A stretch of DNA of 64,000 bases. Source: Devosia subaequoris. Its GTDB lineage: Bacteria > Pseudomonadota > Alphaproteobacteria > Rhizobiales > Devosiaceae. The notes under the pieces were generated by a model. It was not told the origin of the DNA. It was given only the letters and a program-made list of their open reading frames with translations, and did not search any database. Shown in pieces: positions 1 to 8,959 of the stretch (its first letter is position 1; each line of letters opens with the position of its first letter). The DNA lies in assembly GCF_014197055.1 (NCBI RefSeq), contig NZ_JACIEW010000001.1, positions 682,001 to 746,000 on the forward strand. Direction: 5' to 3'. A program made the position numbers and the translations under genes.

Positions 1-2021
1 GCTTCACCACGATGAGTGGTCGCGAGGTCGAGCTGGGCATCTATTGCACCCATGGCAAGGAAGCCGAATGCGCCTATGCCATGGACAGCCTGATCCGCTC
101 CATGGCCTGGGACGAGCGCCGCTTCGGACGGGAATATGACCTGGACGTCTTCAATATCGTCGCCGTATCGGATTTCAATTTCGGCGCCATGGAGAACAAG
201 GGCCTCAATATCTTCAACGACCGGCTGGTCTTCGCCAAGCCGGAGACCGCCACTGATGCCAATTATCATGGCATCGAGCGGGTCATCGCGCACGAATATT
301 TCCATAACTGGACCGGCAATCGCATCACTTGCCGCGACTGGTTCCAGCTCTGCCTGAAGGAAGGGCTGACGGTATTCCGCGACCAGGAATTCACCAGCGA
401 CGAGCGCAGCCGTCCGGTGCAGCGCATCCATGACGTGCAGAACCTCAGAACCAGCCAGTTCCCGGAAGATGGTGGTCCGCTGGCCCACCCGCCGCGTCCG
501 GACAATTATCGCGAGATCAACAACTTCTATACGACCACGGTCTATCAGAAGGGTGCGGAGATCGTACGCATGCTGGCCACCATGCTGGGCGAAGCCGGCT
601 TCCGCAAGGCGATGGACCTCTACTTCGAGCGCCATGATGGTGATGCCACGACCATCGAGGCCTTTATCAAGGTTTTCGAGGATTCGAGCGGGCGCAACCT
701 CAGCCAATTCGCCACCTGGTATCTGCAGGCAGGAACGCCGCAGGTGAAGGTCTCGGATAGCTATGATGCTGCCAGCCAAAGCTACACGCTGACCCTCAGC
801 CAGACCAATGACCCCACGCCGGGCGAACCCACCAAAAAGCCTCTGCTGATCCCCGTGCGGTTCGGGTTGATCGGCCCAAATGGCAGTCCGCTGGGCTGGA
901 CCGGCGTATCTGGCGGCACGGTGGAAGACGATCTGATCCTGTTCGACAGCGATAGCGCAACGTTGACGTTCGAAGGTGTCGCCAACAAGCCGGTGCCCTC
1001 GCTGTTCCGGGGCTTTTCGGCACCGGTCAAGCTCAGCACCAATCTCAGCCAGGACGACTTGCTGTTCCTGGCACGCCATGACAGCGACCCGTTCAATCGC
1101 TGGGACGCGTTGCAGACGGCATCGACCACCCTGATCGCCAATGCGGCACAGGGTAAGGCATGGTCCGAGGATGACGTCGACGCCTTGCGCGCCGCACTTA
1201 TTGATACGCTGGAAAATGGCGAGCTTGATGACGCCTACAAGGCGCAGGCACTGGACATTCCGGCCGAGACGGTCGTCGGCCGGTACATTGGCAAGGACGT
1301 CAACCCGGATGCGGTTGCCGCTGCCCGCAAGGGGCTGGTCACGGCCCTGGTGTCGCCGGTCGCATCCAAACTCGCCAGCACCTATGAGGCGTTGGCAAGC
1401 AGCGACGCCTATAGCCCCAACGCGGCGCAGGCCGGACGTCGTTCGTTGCGCAATGGCCTGCTGTCTTTGCTGACCACCGGGTCTGACCGTGGCGCCGCCC
1501 TCGCAGCCAACCAGTTTGAAGTAGCGACCAATATGACTGACCGCTATGCGGCAATGGCCATTTCGGTGCGCAACTGGACGAGTGAGGCAAGCGCCCTGCT
1601 CGGCGCGTTCCGTACACGCTTCGCCGGTGATCCGCTGGTGTTCGACAAGTGGCTAACGGCTTCAGCCCAGGCGCCGGACGAGGACGTGATTGATCGGATG
1701 CGTGCGACCCTGGCGGCACCGGACTTCCCCAAAACCAACCCCAACCGGCTGCGCTCGCTGCTGGGCAGTTTCGTGATGGCCAATCCGGTCCAGTTTACCC
1801 GCGTGGACGGGGCCGGATTCCGGTTCATTACCGAGGCGGTGGCCGAGATCGACAAGGTCAACCCGCAGGTCGCCTCGCGCATTCTTACCGGCTTCCGCGT
1901 CCTGCCGATCCTGGAGGCGTCGCGCCGCGAGGCGGGCATGACCGCCCTCCAGGCGCTCAAGGAGCAGCATACGCTTAGCCGCAATGTGGGCGAAATCCTC
2001 GACCGCATCCTTGCCGGCTAA
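1..2021 (+). CDS. pepN: Aminopeptidase N (M1 metallopeptidase), 5' end missing
   Basis: Zinc aminopeptidase that removes N-terminal residues from cytoplasmic peptides. The reading frame is open to the window edge (first full codon at base 3), so the start lies outside; about 673 residues remain of a family that is usually 870-890 long. The M1 substrate motif GAMEN is at about 186-200. The zinc site HEYFH is at 291-305, and the third ligand Glu follows 18 residues later at 360-362, the canonical HExxH-x18-E spacing. The sequence around it (TGNRITCRDWFQL) is typical of the bacterial PepN branch. The remainder is the helical C-terminal domain. The gene ends in TAA and is followed by a strong hairpin. 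Family assignment is secure; the missing N-terminus is only a window effect. Confidence 0.95.
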   Translation, partial: FTTMSGREVELGIYCTHGKEAECAYAMDSLIRSMAWDERRFGREYDLDVFNIVAVSDFNFGAMENKGLNIFNDRLVFAKPETATDANYHGIERVIAHEYFHNWTGNRITCRDWFQLCLKEGLTVFRDQEFTSDERSRPVQRIHDVQNLRTSQFPEDGGPLAHPPRPDNYREINNFYTTTVYQKGAEIVRMLATMLGEAGFRKAMDLYFERHDGDATTIEAFIKVFEDSSGRNLSQFATWYLQAGTPQVKVSDSYDAASQSYTLTLSQTNDPTPGEPTKKPLLIPVRFGLIGPNGSPLGWTGVSGGTVEDDLILFDSDSATLTFEGVANKPVPSLFRGFSAPVKLSTNLSQDDLLFLARHDSDPFNRWDALQTASTTLIANAAQGKAWSEDDVDALRAALIDTLENGELDDAYKAQALDIPAETVVGRYIGKDVNPDAVAAARKGLVTALVSPVASKLASTYEALASSDAYSPNAAQAGRRSLRNGLLSLLTTGSDRGAALAANQFEVATNMTDRYAAMAISVRNWTSEASALLGAFRTRFAGDPLVFDKWLTASAQAPDEDVIDRMRATLAAPDFPKTNPNRLRSLLGSFVMANPVQFTRVDGAGFRFITEAVAEIDKVNPQVASRILTGFRVLPILEASRREAGMTALQALKEQHTLSRNVGEILDRILAG

Positions 2022-2029
2022 GCGAGCGT

Positions 2030-2058
2030 AACGGGGGACGGCGAGGCCGTTCCCCGTT
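2030..2058 (+). terminator. Hairpin downstream of pepN
   Basis: Starting 9 bases after the pepN stop, 2030-2042 pairs with 2046-2058 (one G-T pair) around a 3-base loop, giving a stem of about 13 bp. No T-tract follows directly, so this is a terminator-like or mRNA-stabilising hairpin rather than a classical intrinsic terminator. The rest of the 238-base gap up to 2259 holds no gene that I can support; it presumably contains the promoter of the kinase gene. Confidence 0.5.
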
Positions 2059-2259
2059 CGACAGGTGGACAGTCGCTGCGGGACAAATTTTTTGGAAGAA
2101 TTTTTCTTCTCGGCTAAGTGATTCAGCCGACTCTGCTTTTTCCGATCTCCTCATATTCGTGCCTCGGGGCACACTGGACAAGGCAGGGCAACCTGATTCA
2201 TACCTTGTTAAGGGCAAGTTTGGTTTGGGTCTAAACCCCTTTCAAGGATGGAGAATTTC

Positions 2260-3885
2260 ATGCGGTCGTCGGGGGCATCCGGCGCCGACGCACTTGGATT
2301 CCGCGTCGGCAAATGGAACAGAACAGGACGCCGCAACAACGCAAATCTTGCGCCCTGGGCCTGGCGGTTCACCCGCACGAGCGCGGCCGTAGCCGCCACC
2401 GCGTTCTTTGCTGCCAGCCTGTTCGTGGTTTACGACGTCACACGCACATTTGCCGGCGTCCGGCATGAGCTGTCCGCCATTGGTGAAATGCTGGCTGCCG
2501 ACATAGCCATGCGCTCAACCAGCGAGGCCGAGGCAGCCCTTGACGCTGCCACCTTCAGGTCCGGGGGAATGATCAGGGCGAGCCTTTCTGGCAGCGCGAC
2601 GCCAGGCCCGCTGACCGAGTTGGTGGAGGCCGGGCCACATGGAATGGTCGGGCTTGAGTTTGAACATGGCAGCGTTTTCTCTGGGCTGACCCGTCGCGGG
2701 GCAGCGGCCTTTGCACTGGCGGGTGTGCTCACACTGTTATCGGCCAGGCGCCGCAAAGGTGTGCCGGCGCCGGAAGAGCGGGAAAGCTACGACCAGCTTG
2801 CCGCGGCCATTCCAATGGGACTGGCCTGCTGGACGGGGACGGGCCAGTTAATCGTCTGCAACGCCCAGTATCGCGACCGCCTCGACATTGACGACACCCG
2901 CCTCACCTATCATCAGGCCGTCAGCCGGCTGATTGCTGGTGGGTACATGAAACTGGTGCGTGAGGACGACAACCTCCGCCTGCTCGAGCTGCATTTTGAA
3001 GATGGCACCTGTCTACAGATAGACGAGCGCCCTCTGGGCGACGGCGCCTTCATGACACTGGTCTCGGACATTACCGAAACCAAACGAACCGACGCCATGC
3101 TGCAGACGATTCGCGAAGAACAGCGCCTGCTGGCCCGCCGCTACCACGAAGAAAAGCTCAAAGCTGAGGCGGCCAGCCGGGCCAAGACCAATTTCCTCGC
3201 CCATCTCAGCCACGATATCCGCACCCCGCTCAACCACATCATCGGCTTTGCCGAACTGATGCAGCACCAGACCTATGGTCCGCTGGGGGACGAGCGCTAT
3301 ATGGACTATGTCGCCACGATCAAGAATTCGGGTGAGCATTTGCTGAGCTCGTTCGGCGCCATTCTTGACCTGGCCGAACTCGAGGGCGGCCGCAAGGCCC
3401 TGCGGCAGGAGCCGGTGCTATTGGATGAAGTGCTCCAGAGCGTTGCCCAGCGCTTTCAGGGGCAGGCGCAGCAGGCCGGCATCACATTGTTGATTGGCCG
3501 GGAGACCGGGGCTGTCCTGCGCGGCGATCGGCTGGGACTGATGCGGATGATCGGCAATATCATGGACAATGCGCTGCGCTTCACCCAGGCCGGCGGGCAG
3601 GTGACACTGGCAAGCTTTGCCGCCGATGACGGCGTGGTGATTGAAGTCAGCGACACCGGCATCGGGATGGACGAAGACCGTCTCGCCAGTCTCAGCCAGC
3701 CTTTTGCGTTGGGGGACGCCAGTTTTACCCGCGAGGGCGTTGGTCCCGGGCTGGGCATTTCCATTTCTCGGGCGATTGCCGAATTGAGCGGTGGCAACCT
3801 TGTCATCGACTCCAGCCCGATGATCGGGACGACGGTCGCGATTTCCCTCCCCACAGAGTCTGCGGCGGCCAACCTGGCTGCCTAA
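2260..3885 (+). CDS. Membrane PAS-domain sensor histidine kinase
   Basis: Predicted sensor kinase of 541 residues. One transmembrane segment lies near residues 32-56, a short periplasmic loop follows, and a second segment lies near 145-160. A PAS-like domain (about 175-285) precedes the HisKA domain with phospho-acceptor His318 in HDIRTPLN. The ATPase domain shows an N-box near Asn433, then DTGIGM and a GPGLGIS glycine loop. The reading frame also has an ATG at 2248, but AAGGATGGAG at 2244-2253 sits 6 bases before the ATG at 2260, so 2260 is the better start. No response regulator is adjacent (orphan kinase), and the ligand is unknown. Its 3' end overlaps the convergent glnE by 3 bases. Confidence 0.85.
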   Translation: MRSSGASGADALGFRVGKWNRTGRRNNANLAPWAWRFTRTSAAVAATAFFAASLFVVYDVTRTFAGVRHELSAIGEMLAADIAMRSTSEAEAALDAATFRSGGMIRASLSGSATPGPLTELVEAGPHGMVGLEFEHGSVFSGLTRRGAAAFALAGVLTLLSARRRKGVPAPEERESYDQLAAAIPMGLACWTGTGQLIVCNAQYRDRLDIDDTRLTYHQAVSRLIAGGYMKLVREDDNLRLLELHFEDGTCLQIDERPLGDGAFMTLVSDITETKRTDAMLQTIREEQRLLARRYHEEKLKAEAASRAKTNFLAHLSHDIRTPLNHIIGFAELMQHQTYGPLGDERYMDYVATIKNSGEHLLSSFGAILDLAELEGGRKALRQEPVLLDEVLQSVAQRFQGQAQQAGITLLIGRETGAVLRGDRLGLMRMIGNIMDNALRFTQAGGQVTLASFAADDGVVIEVSDTGIGMDEDRLASLSQPFALGDASFTREGVGPGLGISISRAIAELSGGNLVIDSSPMIGTTVAISLPTESAAANLAA

Positions 3886-6761
3886 AGTCCTCTGGCCTTC
3901 CCGTACCATTCAGACGCTGCTGCCTCGACCTCGCCGCGCATCCGGGCAATATCGAGTTCGAGCCTCCCGAAATCGGGGTAATTGGACAGATGGGCCAGCA
4001 ATTCCTTGAACGTGGGCGTCCAGGCCGCTTCCTTAAAGGGGCTGACCAGAGCCGAGCTCATCACCTGCAAGGCGGTTGAATAGACCCCGTGGATCTCGGC
4101 GAGACGCTGGCCCTGCGGTAACAGACCGGTCTCGCCCAAACCGGTCAATACTCGCGCCGTGGTTTCCTGCGGCAGAGCAAGTTGCGCTCCGGCGACAAGC
4201 TGAGCCGATTGGGCGATGAATTCGAGGTCGACGAGACCACCGCTGACCAGCTTGAGATCGAAAGCATGTCGTGGTTTGCGCTCGCGGGCCATGAGGGCGC
4301 GCATTGAAACCACATCATCGATTGTCTTGGCGATGTCGCGGGGGCGCGACATCACCTCGGCGATTTCGCTGTCGACCTTGTCGCCCAATGCGCCAGTTGC
4401 AGCGATGACGCGCGCCCGGCTCAATGCCAAATGTTCCCAGGTCCAGGCATTGTCCTTGTGATATGCCCTGAAGCCGGCAAGGCTGGTTGCCAGAGGCCCT
4501 GAGTTACCCGAGGGGCGGAGCCGCATATCGGCCTCGTAAAGTACACCTTCGGCTGTCGGCGCGGAGACCGCCGCCACCAGTCGCTGGGTCAGGCGGGCGA
4601 AATAGTGTGAGGTCGAGAGTTGGCGCTCGCCATCGGATTCGGTGTCCGGCGCATCGTAGAGCAGGATGAAATCGAGGTCCGAGGTGAAGGTCATCTCCCC
4701 ACTCGCCATCTTGCCGAACGCCAGCAGTGCGACTTCGGCACCGGCAATGCGACCGTGGCGGATGGCGAACTCGTCCTGCACCTTGGTGAAGAGCCGATTG
4801 AGCAGGGTTTCGGCCAACGCCGTGAACTGCTCCCCTGCCCCCAGCGCACTGACCGTGCCAGACAGAAGACCAGCCGCAATCAGGAATTTCTGCTCCTGCC
4901 CGATGATGCGGGCACGATCGATCAAATCCTCATAGGAGCGCGCGTCGGCCAGAAACGCATCGACCTTGCCCACCAGCACGTCGCGGTGGGTAACGTCATT
5001 GGCGAAGGCCGGGTCGATCAATCCGTCCATGACGTGGGCACGGTGGATAACCGCTTCGGCCATGCGTGGTGCCGAGGCCATGAACTGAACCAGGAGCGTC
5101 CGAAGCTGAGAATGATTACGCAACAACGCAAAGAGCTGCACGCCGGCCGGCAGGCGCGACAGGAAGTCGTCGAAATGCGCGAGCGCCTCGTCGGCATTTC
5201 CAGCACGGCCAAGGGTCAGCAGCAGGGCAGGAAGAAGCTCGGTAAGGTGTGCGCGGGCGGCCGATGTGCGCGTGGCGGCATAGCTGCCATAGTGCCATTT
5301 GCGAACTGTCTGAATCGCCTTTGAGGCATCGGCAAAACCCATGGCCGTCAGGGTTTCTAGCGTTTCCGGATCGTCGTCGCTGCCGGTAAAGACCAGATTG
5401 CCCTCGCCGGAGCCAAGGGTCTCACCCTGGGTGAACAGCTCTGCATAGTAGCGGGCGACGCATTCCAGGGCGGCACGATAGGCCTTTTCGAAGGCCGGCA
5501 GGTCGGCCTCGCCCATCAGTCGCCCGATCACGGCGACAGCCTCTGGGTTGTCCGGCATGGTATGGGTCTGCTCGTCACGCAGCATTTGCAGGCGGTTCTC
5601 GACGGCGCGCAGATACCAATAGGTTTCGGTGAGTTCCGTGGCGGTCTCCGGGCTGATCCAATCGGCTTCGGCCAGCGCCGCCAGTGCCTGGGCGGTGGGG
5701 CGCACGCGCAGCGCCTTGTCGCGGCCACCCGCGATCAACTGTTGGGTTTGGGCAAAAAATTCGATCTCGCGAATGCCACCGCGCCCGAGCTTCACATTGT
5801 GCCCCTCGACGCGAATGTCGCCGACCTTTTTGGACACGTTGATCTGGCGCTTCATCGCCTGAATGTCAGCAATGGTGGCGAAGTCGAGATGCTTGCGCCA
5901 GACATAGGGCGCCAGTTCCTTAAGGAATGCTTCGCCGACCGACTTGTCCCCCGCGCAGGGACGCGCCTTGATCCATGCTGCACGCTCCCAGTTCTGGCCG
6001 CGCACTTCGTAATAAGCCAAGGCGGCGTCGAACGAGATGGCCACCGGGGTGGAGCCGGGATCCGGACGCAGGCGCAAATCGGTGCGGAATACGTAACCGC
6101 CCGCCTGCCGGTCCTCCATTAGCCCAACCAGCTTTTGCACCATGCGCGAATAGATCTTGGTGGCTTCGAGTGGATCGGCAAGCACCGGTTTTTGCGGGTC
6201 GAAGAAGGCGACAATGTCGATGTCAGAGGAGTAGTTGAGTTCGCGCCCGCCATGCTTGCCCAGGGCAAAGATGGCGAGGCCGGAATTGGCGGCGCGTGCC
6301 TCCTCGATTGGAATTGCCAGATGCCCTTTTTCAAAAGCCTGACGCATCAACAGGTCCAGCGCAGCCTCAAGGGCAATGTCGGCGAGATCGGACAATGCCT
6401 CCGTCGCGCGAGCGGTGGTCCAGGCGCCGCCAGTTTCCGCCACTGCGGCCAGCAGCGCCGTGCGACCCTTGGCTATGCGTAACGCATGGGCAACGGGTGC
6501 TTCGTCATCCTCGCGTCCCGCGCGGCCCATCTCTCCCAAGAGATCATCGAAGGCGCGGTCAGGACCATCGGCCAGGGCCTGTGCAAGCCACTCGCCATGC
6601 ACACGGGCCAGATCGAGCAGATAGGGTGCTGCCTCAAGCAGCGGCCCCAGCGTGGATGCTTCCGCGCCAAGTGGGCCGGAAACATTGTCGGGCAGTTCGG
6701 TCAGCAACGCCTGAAACTGAGGGGTATCAGCGGCCGGCAGGGGGGCAAGGATTGTGCTCAT
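3882..6761 (-). CDS. glnE: Bifunctional glutamine synthetase adenylyltransferase/deadenylase
   Basis: Controls nitrogen assimilation by adding AMP to and removing AMP from glutamine synthetase under the direction of PII. At 959 residues it has the usual length and carries two nucleotidyltransferase halves. The N-terminal half has the metal-binding motif SSDIDIV at 178-184, and the C-terminal half has TSDLDFILLYD near residue 690-700. Both active sites look intact. It is the last of a minus-strand run degP, response regulator, kinase, glnE, an arrangement I recall from other Hyphomicrobiales. A 44-base gap separates it from the upstream kinase gene. It is convergent with the PAS kinase and shares 3-4 bases with it. 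Confidence 0.96.
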   Translation of the reverse strand: MSTILAPLPAADTPQFQALLTELPDNVSGPLGAEASTLGPLLEAAPYLLDLARVHGEWLAQALADGPDRAFDDLLGEMGRAGREDDEAPVAHALRIAKGRTALLAAVAETGGAWTTARATEALSDLADIALEAALDLLMRQAFEKGHLAIPIEEARAANSGLAIFALGKHGGRELNYSSDIDIVAFFDPQKPVLADPLEATKIYSRMVQKLVGLMEDRQAGGYVFRTDLRLRPDPGSTPVAISFDAALAYYEVRGQNWERAAWIKARPCAGDKSVGEAFLKELAPYVWRKHLDFATIADIQAMKRQINVSKKVGDIRVEGHNVKLGRGGIREIEFFAQTQQLIAGGRDKALRVRPTAQALAALAEADWISPETATELTETYWYLRAVENRLQMLRDEQTHTMPDNPEAVAVIGRLMGEADLPAFEKAYRAALECVARYYAELFTQGETLGSGEGNLVFTGSDDDPETLETLTAMGFADASKAIQTVRKWHYGSYAATRTSAARAHLTELLPALLLTLGRAGNADEALAHFDDFLSRLPAGVQLFALLRNHSQLRTLLVQFMASAPRMAEAVIHRAHVMDGLIDPAFANDVTHRDVLVGKVDAFLADARSYEDLIDRARIIGQEQKFLIAAGLLSGTVSALGAGEQFTALAETLLNRLFTKVQDEFAIRHGRIAGAEVALLAFGKMASGEMTFTSDLDFILLYDAPDTESDGERQLSTSHYFARLTQRLVAAVSAPTAEGVLYEADMRLRPSGNSGPLATSLAGFRAYHKDNAWTWEHLALSRARVIAATGALGDKVDSEIAEVMSRPRDIAKTIDDVVSMRALMARERKPRHAFDLKLVSGGLVDLEFIAQSAQLVAGAQLALPQETTARVLTGLGETGLLPQGQRLAEIHGVYSTALQVMSSALVSPFKEAAWTPTFKELLAHLSNYPDFGRLELDIARMRGEVEAAASEWYGKARGL

Positions 6762-6805
6762 TCTGGAGGCATACCCCGCCCCCGCTACTCCGGCAAGGCG
6801 TGGCG

Positions 6806-8221
6806 CTATCTCCCGGGAAACTCCAGCACGGCGCGCACGCCGGGCGCGTTGTCCTCGATATTCAATGTGCCGCCATGCAGTCTGGCTACGGCGTTGACGA
6901 GCGACAGGCCGAGCCCCGAACCGGTTTCGGACCGGCTCTTTTCGAGCCGCACAAAGCGTTCCAGCACGCGCTTGCGCTCTGTCTCTGGTATACCCGGGCC
7001 ATTATCGGCCACAGAGATGCGCACCCGGCCCGCTTCGGTGTCCAACGAAACATCTATTCTGCCTGACTTGCCGTCTTCGGGGCGCGCATACTTCATGGCG
7101 TTCTCCAGCAGATTGACCATGGCCTGGCCGATCAGCTCCCGATTGGCCTTTATCGTCACGCGCTCGGCAATGCGGGTCTTGATCGCAATGCCCTCATCCT
7201 CGGCGACGGGGCCGTAAAGTTCAGCAACGTCCGCTACGATCTCGCTGATATTGATTTCTGAAAGGGCACCTGAGGGGGCACCAGCCTCGACACGCGCAAT
7301 CATCAGCAAGGCATTGAAGGTCTGGATCAGACGGTCACTTTCGGCGATGACTGTTTCGAGCGCCTGTTCGCGCGATTCCAGGCTTGCCGTGTCGCGCAGG
7401 GCTGCTTCTGCCTGGTTGCGCAAGCGGGTCAGCGGGGTCTTGAGGTCATGGGCGACATTGTCAGTGACTTCCTTCAGGCCCTGCAGAAGTTGCTCGATGC
7501 GGTCAAGCATGGCGTTAAGATTGGTCGCCAGGGCATCGAATTCATCATTGCGCTTGGTGACCGGCACGCGCTCGGAAAGATTGCCCGACATGATCTTGGT
7601 CGAGGTCTGCTGGATTGTATCGATACGCCGCAGCACCCGGCGGGCCGTAATGCCGCCGGCAATAAGCGAAAACAGCACAATTCCGACAACGCCAACCATG
7701 AAGCTCTGGAGGATGATGGCTGAGTAGCCTCGCCGCTCCACAATATCGCGTCCGACAACCAGGCGCATGCCATTGCCCAACTCTATGGATCGAACCACGG
7801 CTATACCTTCGCGCTGGCGCGACGGCCGATCTTCGGCGACTGCGTCGTCTCCGAGAGGATTGGGCCGTTCATAGTCGAAGCTGTAGATGCCGGGATTGAT
7901 CACCACCTCGGCCGGCACGTCGGTGACATTGCCGAGCAGGTACAGACCCGCGGCATCTCCGAGGAAGTAGATGCCCGGTCCCGGCTGCGCGGAGAGCCGG
8001 TTGACCGCGAAGGCCAGCGCACGAATACCCTGGTTGGTTTCGATGCGCTGGAACTGGCGAATTTCGCGATCTATGTCATTGGTCTGCTGGCGCTGGATCT
8101 GTACGCTCGACTGCCAGCCGATAAACGCCATCAAAAGGATGGCAAATACAATGAAGATGGCAATGAAGGTGGCCGTCAGCCGGACAGTGGAAGTGCGCCA
8201 GACCTGGGCGAATTGGCGCAC
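6806..8221 (-). CDS. HAMP-domain sensor histidine kinase
   Basis: Inner-membrane kinase of 471 residues and partner of the response regulator just upstream. Transmembrane segments lie near residues 15-37 and 168-190 and flank a periplasmic domain of about 130 residues. HAMP follows (about 190-243), then HisKA with His258 in AHDLKTPLTRL. The ATPase domain ends with DNGPGIP and GSGLGLSLV. The start is GTG at 8221, preceded by GGGAG with 6-base spacing and only 3 bases after the regulator's stop, so the pair is coupled. The adjacent degP suggests an envelope-stress role, but the sequence does not prove it. Confidence 0.9.
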   Translation of the reverse strand: MRQFAQVWRTSTVRLTATFIAIFIVFAILLMAFIGWQSSVQIQRQQTNDIDREIRQFQRIETNQGIRALAFAVNRLSAQPGPGIYFLGDAAGLYLLGNVTDVPAEVVINPGIYSFDYERPNPLGDDAVAEDRPSRQREGIAVVRSIELGNGMRLVVGRDIVERRGYSAIILQSFMVGVVGIVLFSLIAGGITARRVLRRIDTIQQTSTKIMSGNLSERVPVTKRNDEFDALATNLNAMLDRIEQLLQGLKEVTDNVAHDLKTPLTRLRNQAEAALRDTASLESREQALETVIAESDRLIQTFNALLMIARVEAGAPSGALSEINISEIVADVAELYGPVAEDEGIAIKTRIAERVTIKANRELIGQAMVNLLENAMKYARPEDGKSGRIDVSLDTEAGRVRISVADNGPGIPETERKRVLERFVRLEKSRSETGSGLGLSLVNAVARLHGGTLNIEDNAPGVRAVLEFPGR

Positions 8222-8224
8222 GGG

Positions 8225-8896
8225 CTACTCCCGGATCATGTAGCCGGCGCCGCGCACGGTGTGCAGCAGCGGATTGACGTGACCTTTGTCGATCTTGGAG
8301 CGCAGGCGGGACATGTGCACGTCGATGACATTGGTCTGAGGATCGAAGTGATAGTCCCAGACGTTCTCGAGCAGCATGGTGCGCGTCACCACCTTGCCGG
8401 CATTCTTCATGAGGTACTCAAGCAGGCGGAACTCGCGCGGTTGCAGCAGAATATTCTCTCCTGCGCGCTCAACCTTGCGGCTGAGACGATCCAGCGAAAG
8501 GCCACCCACGGAGTAGCTGGTTGCCGCTTCTGCCGGGCTTGAACGGCGTGCCAGCACTTCAATGCGGGCCAACAATTCGGTGAATGCGTATGGCTTGGTC
8601 AAATAGTCATCGCCGCCGGCGCGCAGGCCAGTAACGCGATCGTCCACTTCACCCAATGCCGACAGAATGAGTACGGGGGTCTTGTCGTCCTCGGCCCGCA
8701 GGCTTTCAACGATGCTGAGACCGTCCCGTCGCGGCAACATGCGGTCCACGATCAGCACGTCATAGTCCATACCGGATGCCATGGCGTAACCAGTCTCGCC
8801 GTCTGCAGCATGATGGGTGACATGGCCGGCCTCATCGAGGGCCTGAACGAGATAGCTCGCCGCTTCGCGATCATCTTCGATGAGCAGGATCTTCAC
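8225..8896 (-). CDS. OmpR/PhoB-family response regulator
   Basis: DNA-binding response regulator of 223 residues. The receiver domain has the acidic pocket EDD at 7-9, phospho-acceptor Asp51 (LIVDRMLP) and the switch lysine in LTKPYAF. The C-terminal winged helix (about 128-221) ends with the recognition segment NVIDVHMSRLRSKI and the wing motif VRGAGYMI. It lies between degP (upstream, about 63 bases away) and its kinase (downstream, 3 bases) on the same strand. Regulation of degP or other envelope genes is a reasonable inference. Confidence 0.92.
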   Translation of the reverse strand: MKILLIEDDREAASYLVQALDEAGHVTHHAADGETGYAMASGMDYDVLIVDRMLPRRDGLSIVESLRAEDDKTPVLILSALGEVDDRVTGLRAGGDDYLTKPYAFTELLARIEVLARRSSPAEAATSYSVGGLSLDRLSRKVERAGENILLQPREFRLLEYLMKNAGKVVTRTMLLENVWDYHFDPQTNVIDVHMSRLRSKIDKGHVNPLLHTVRGAGYMIRE

Positions 8897-8959
8897 GACT
8901 GACGCTCCGATAGTTCTGGGGGGATGGCCCCCGGGGCAAACCCGGAGGCCAAAAGCTTG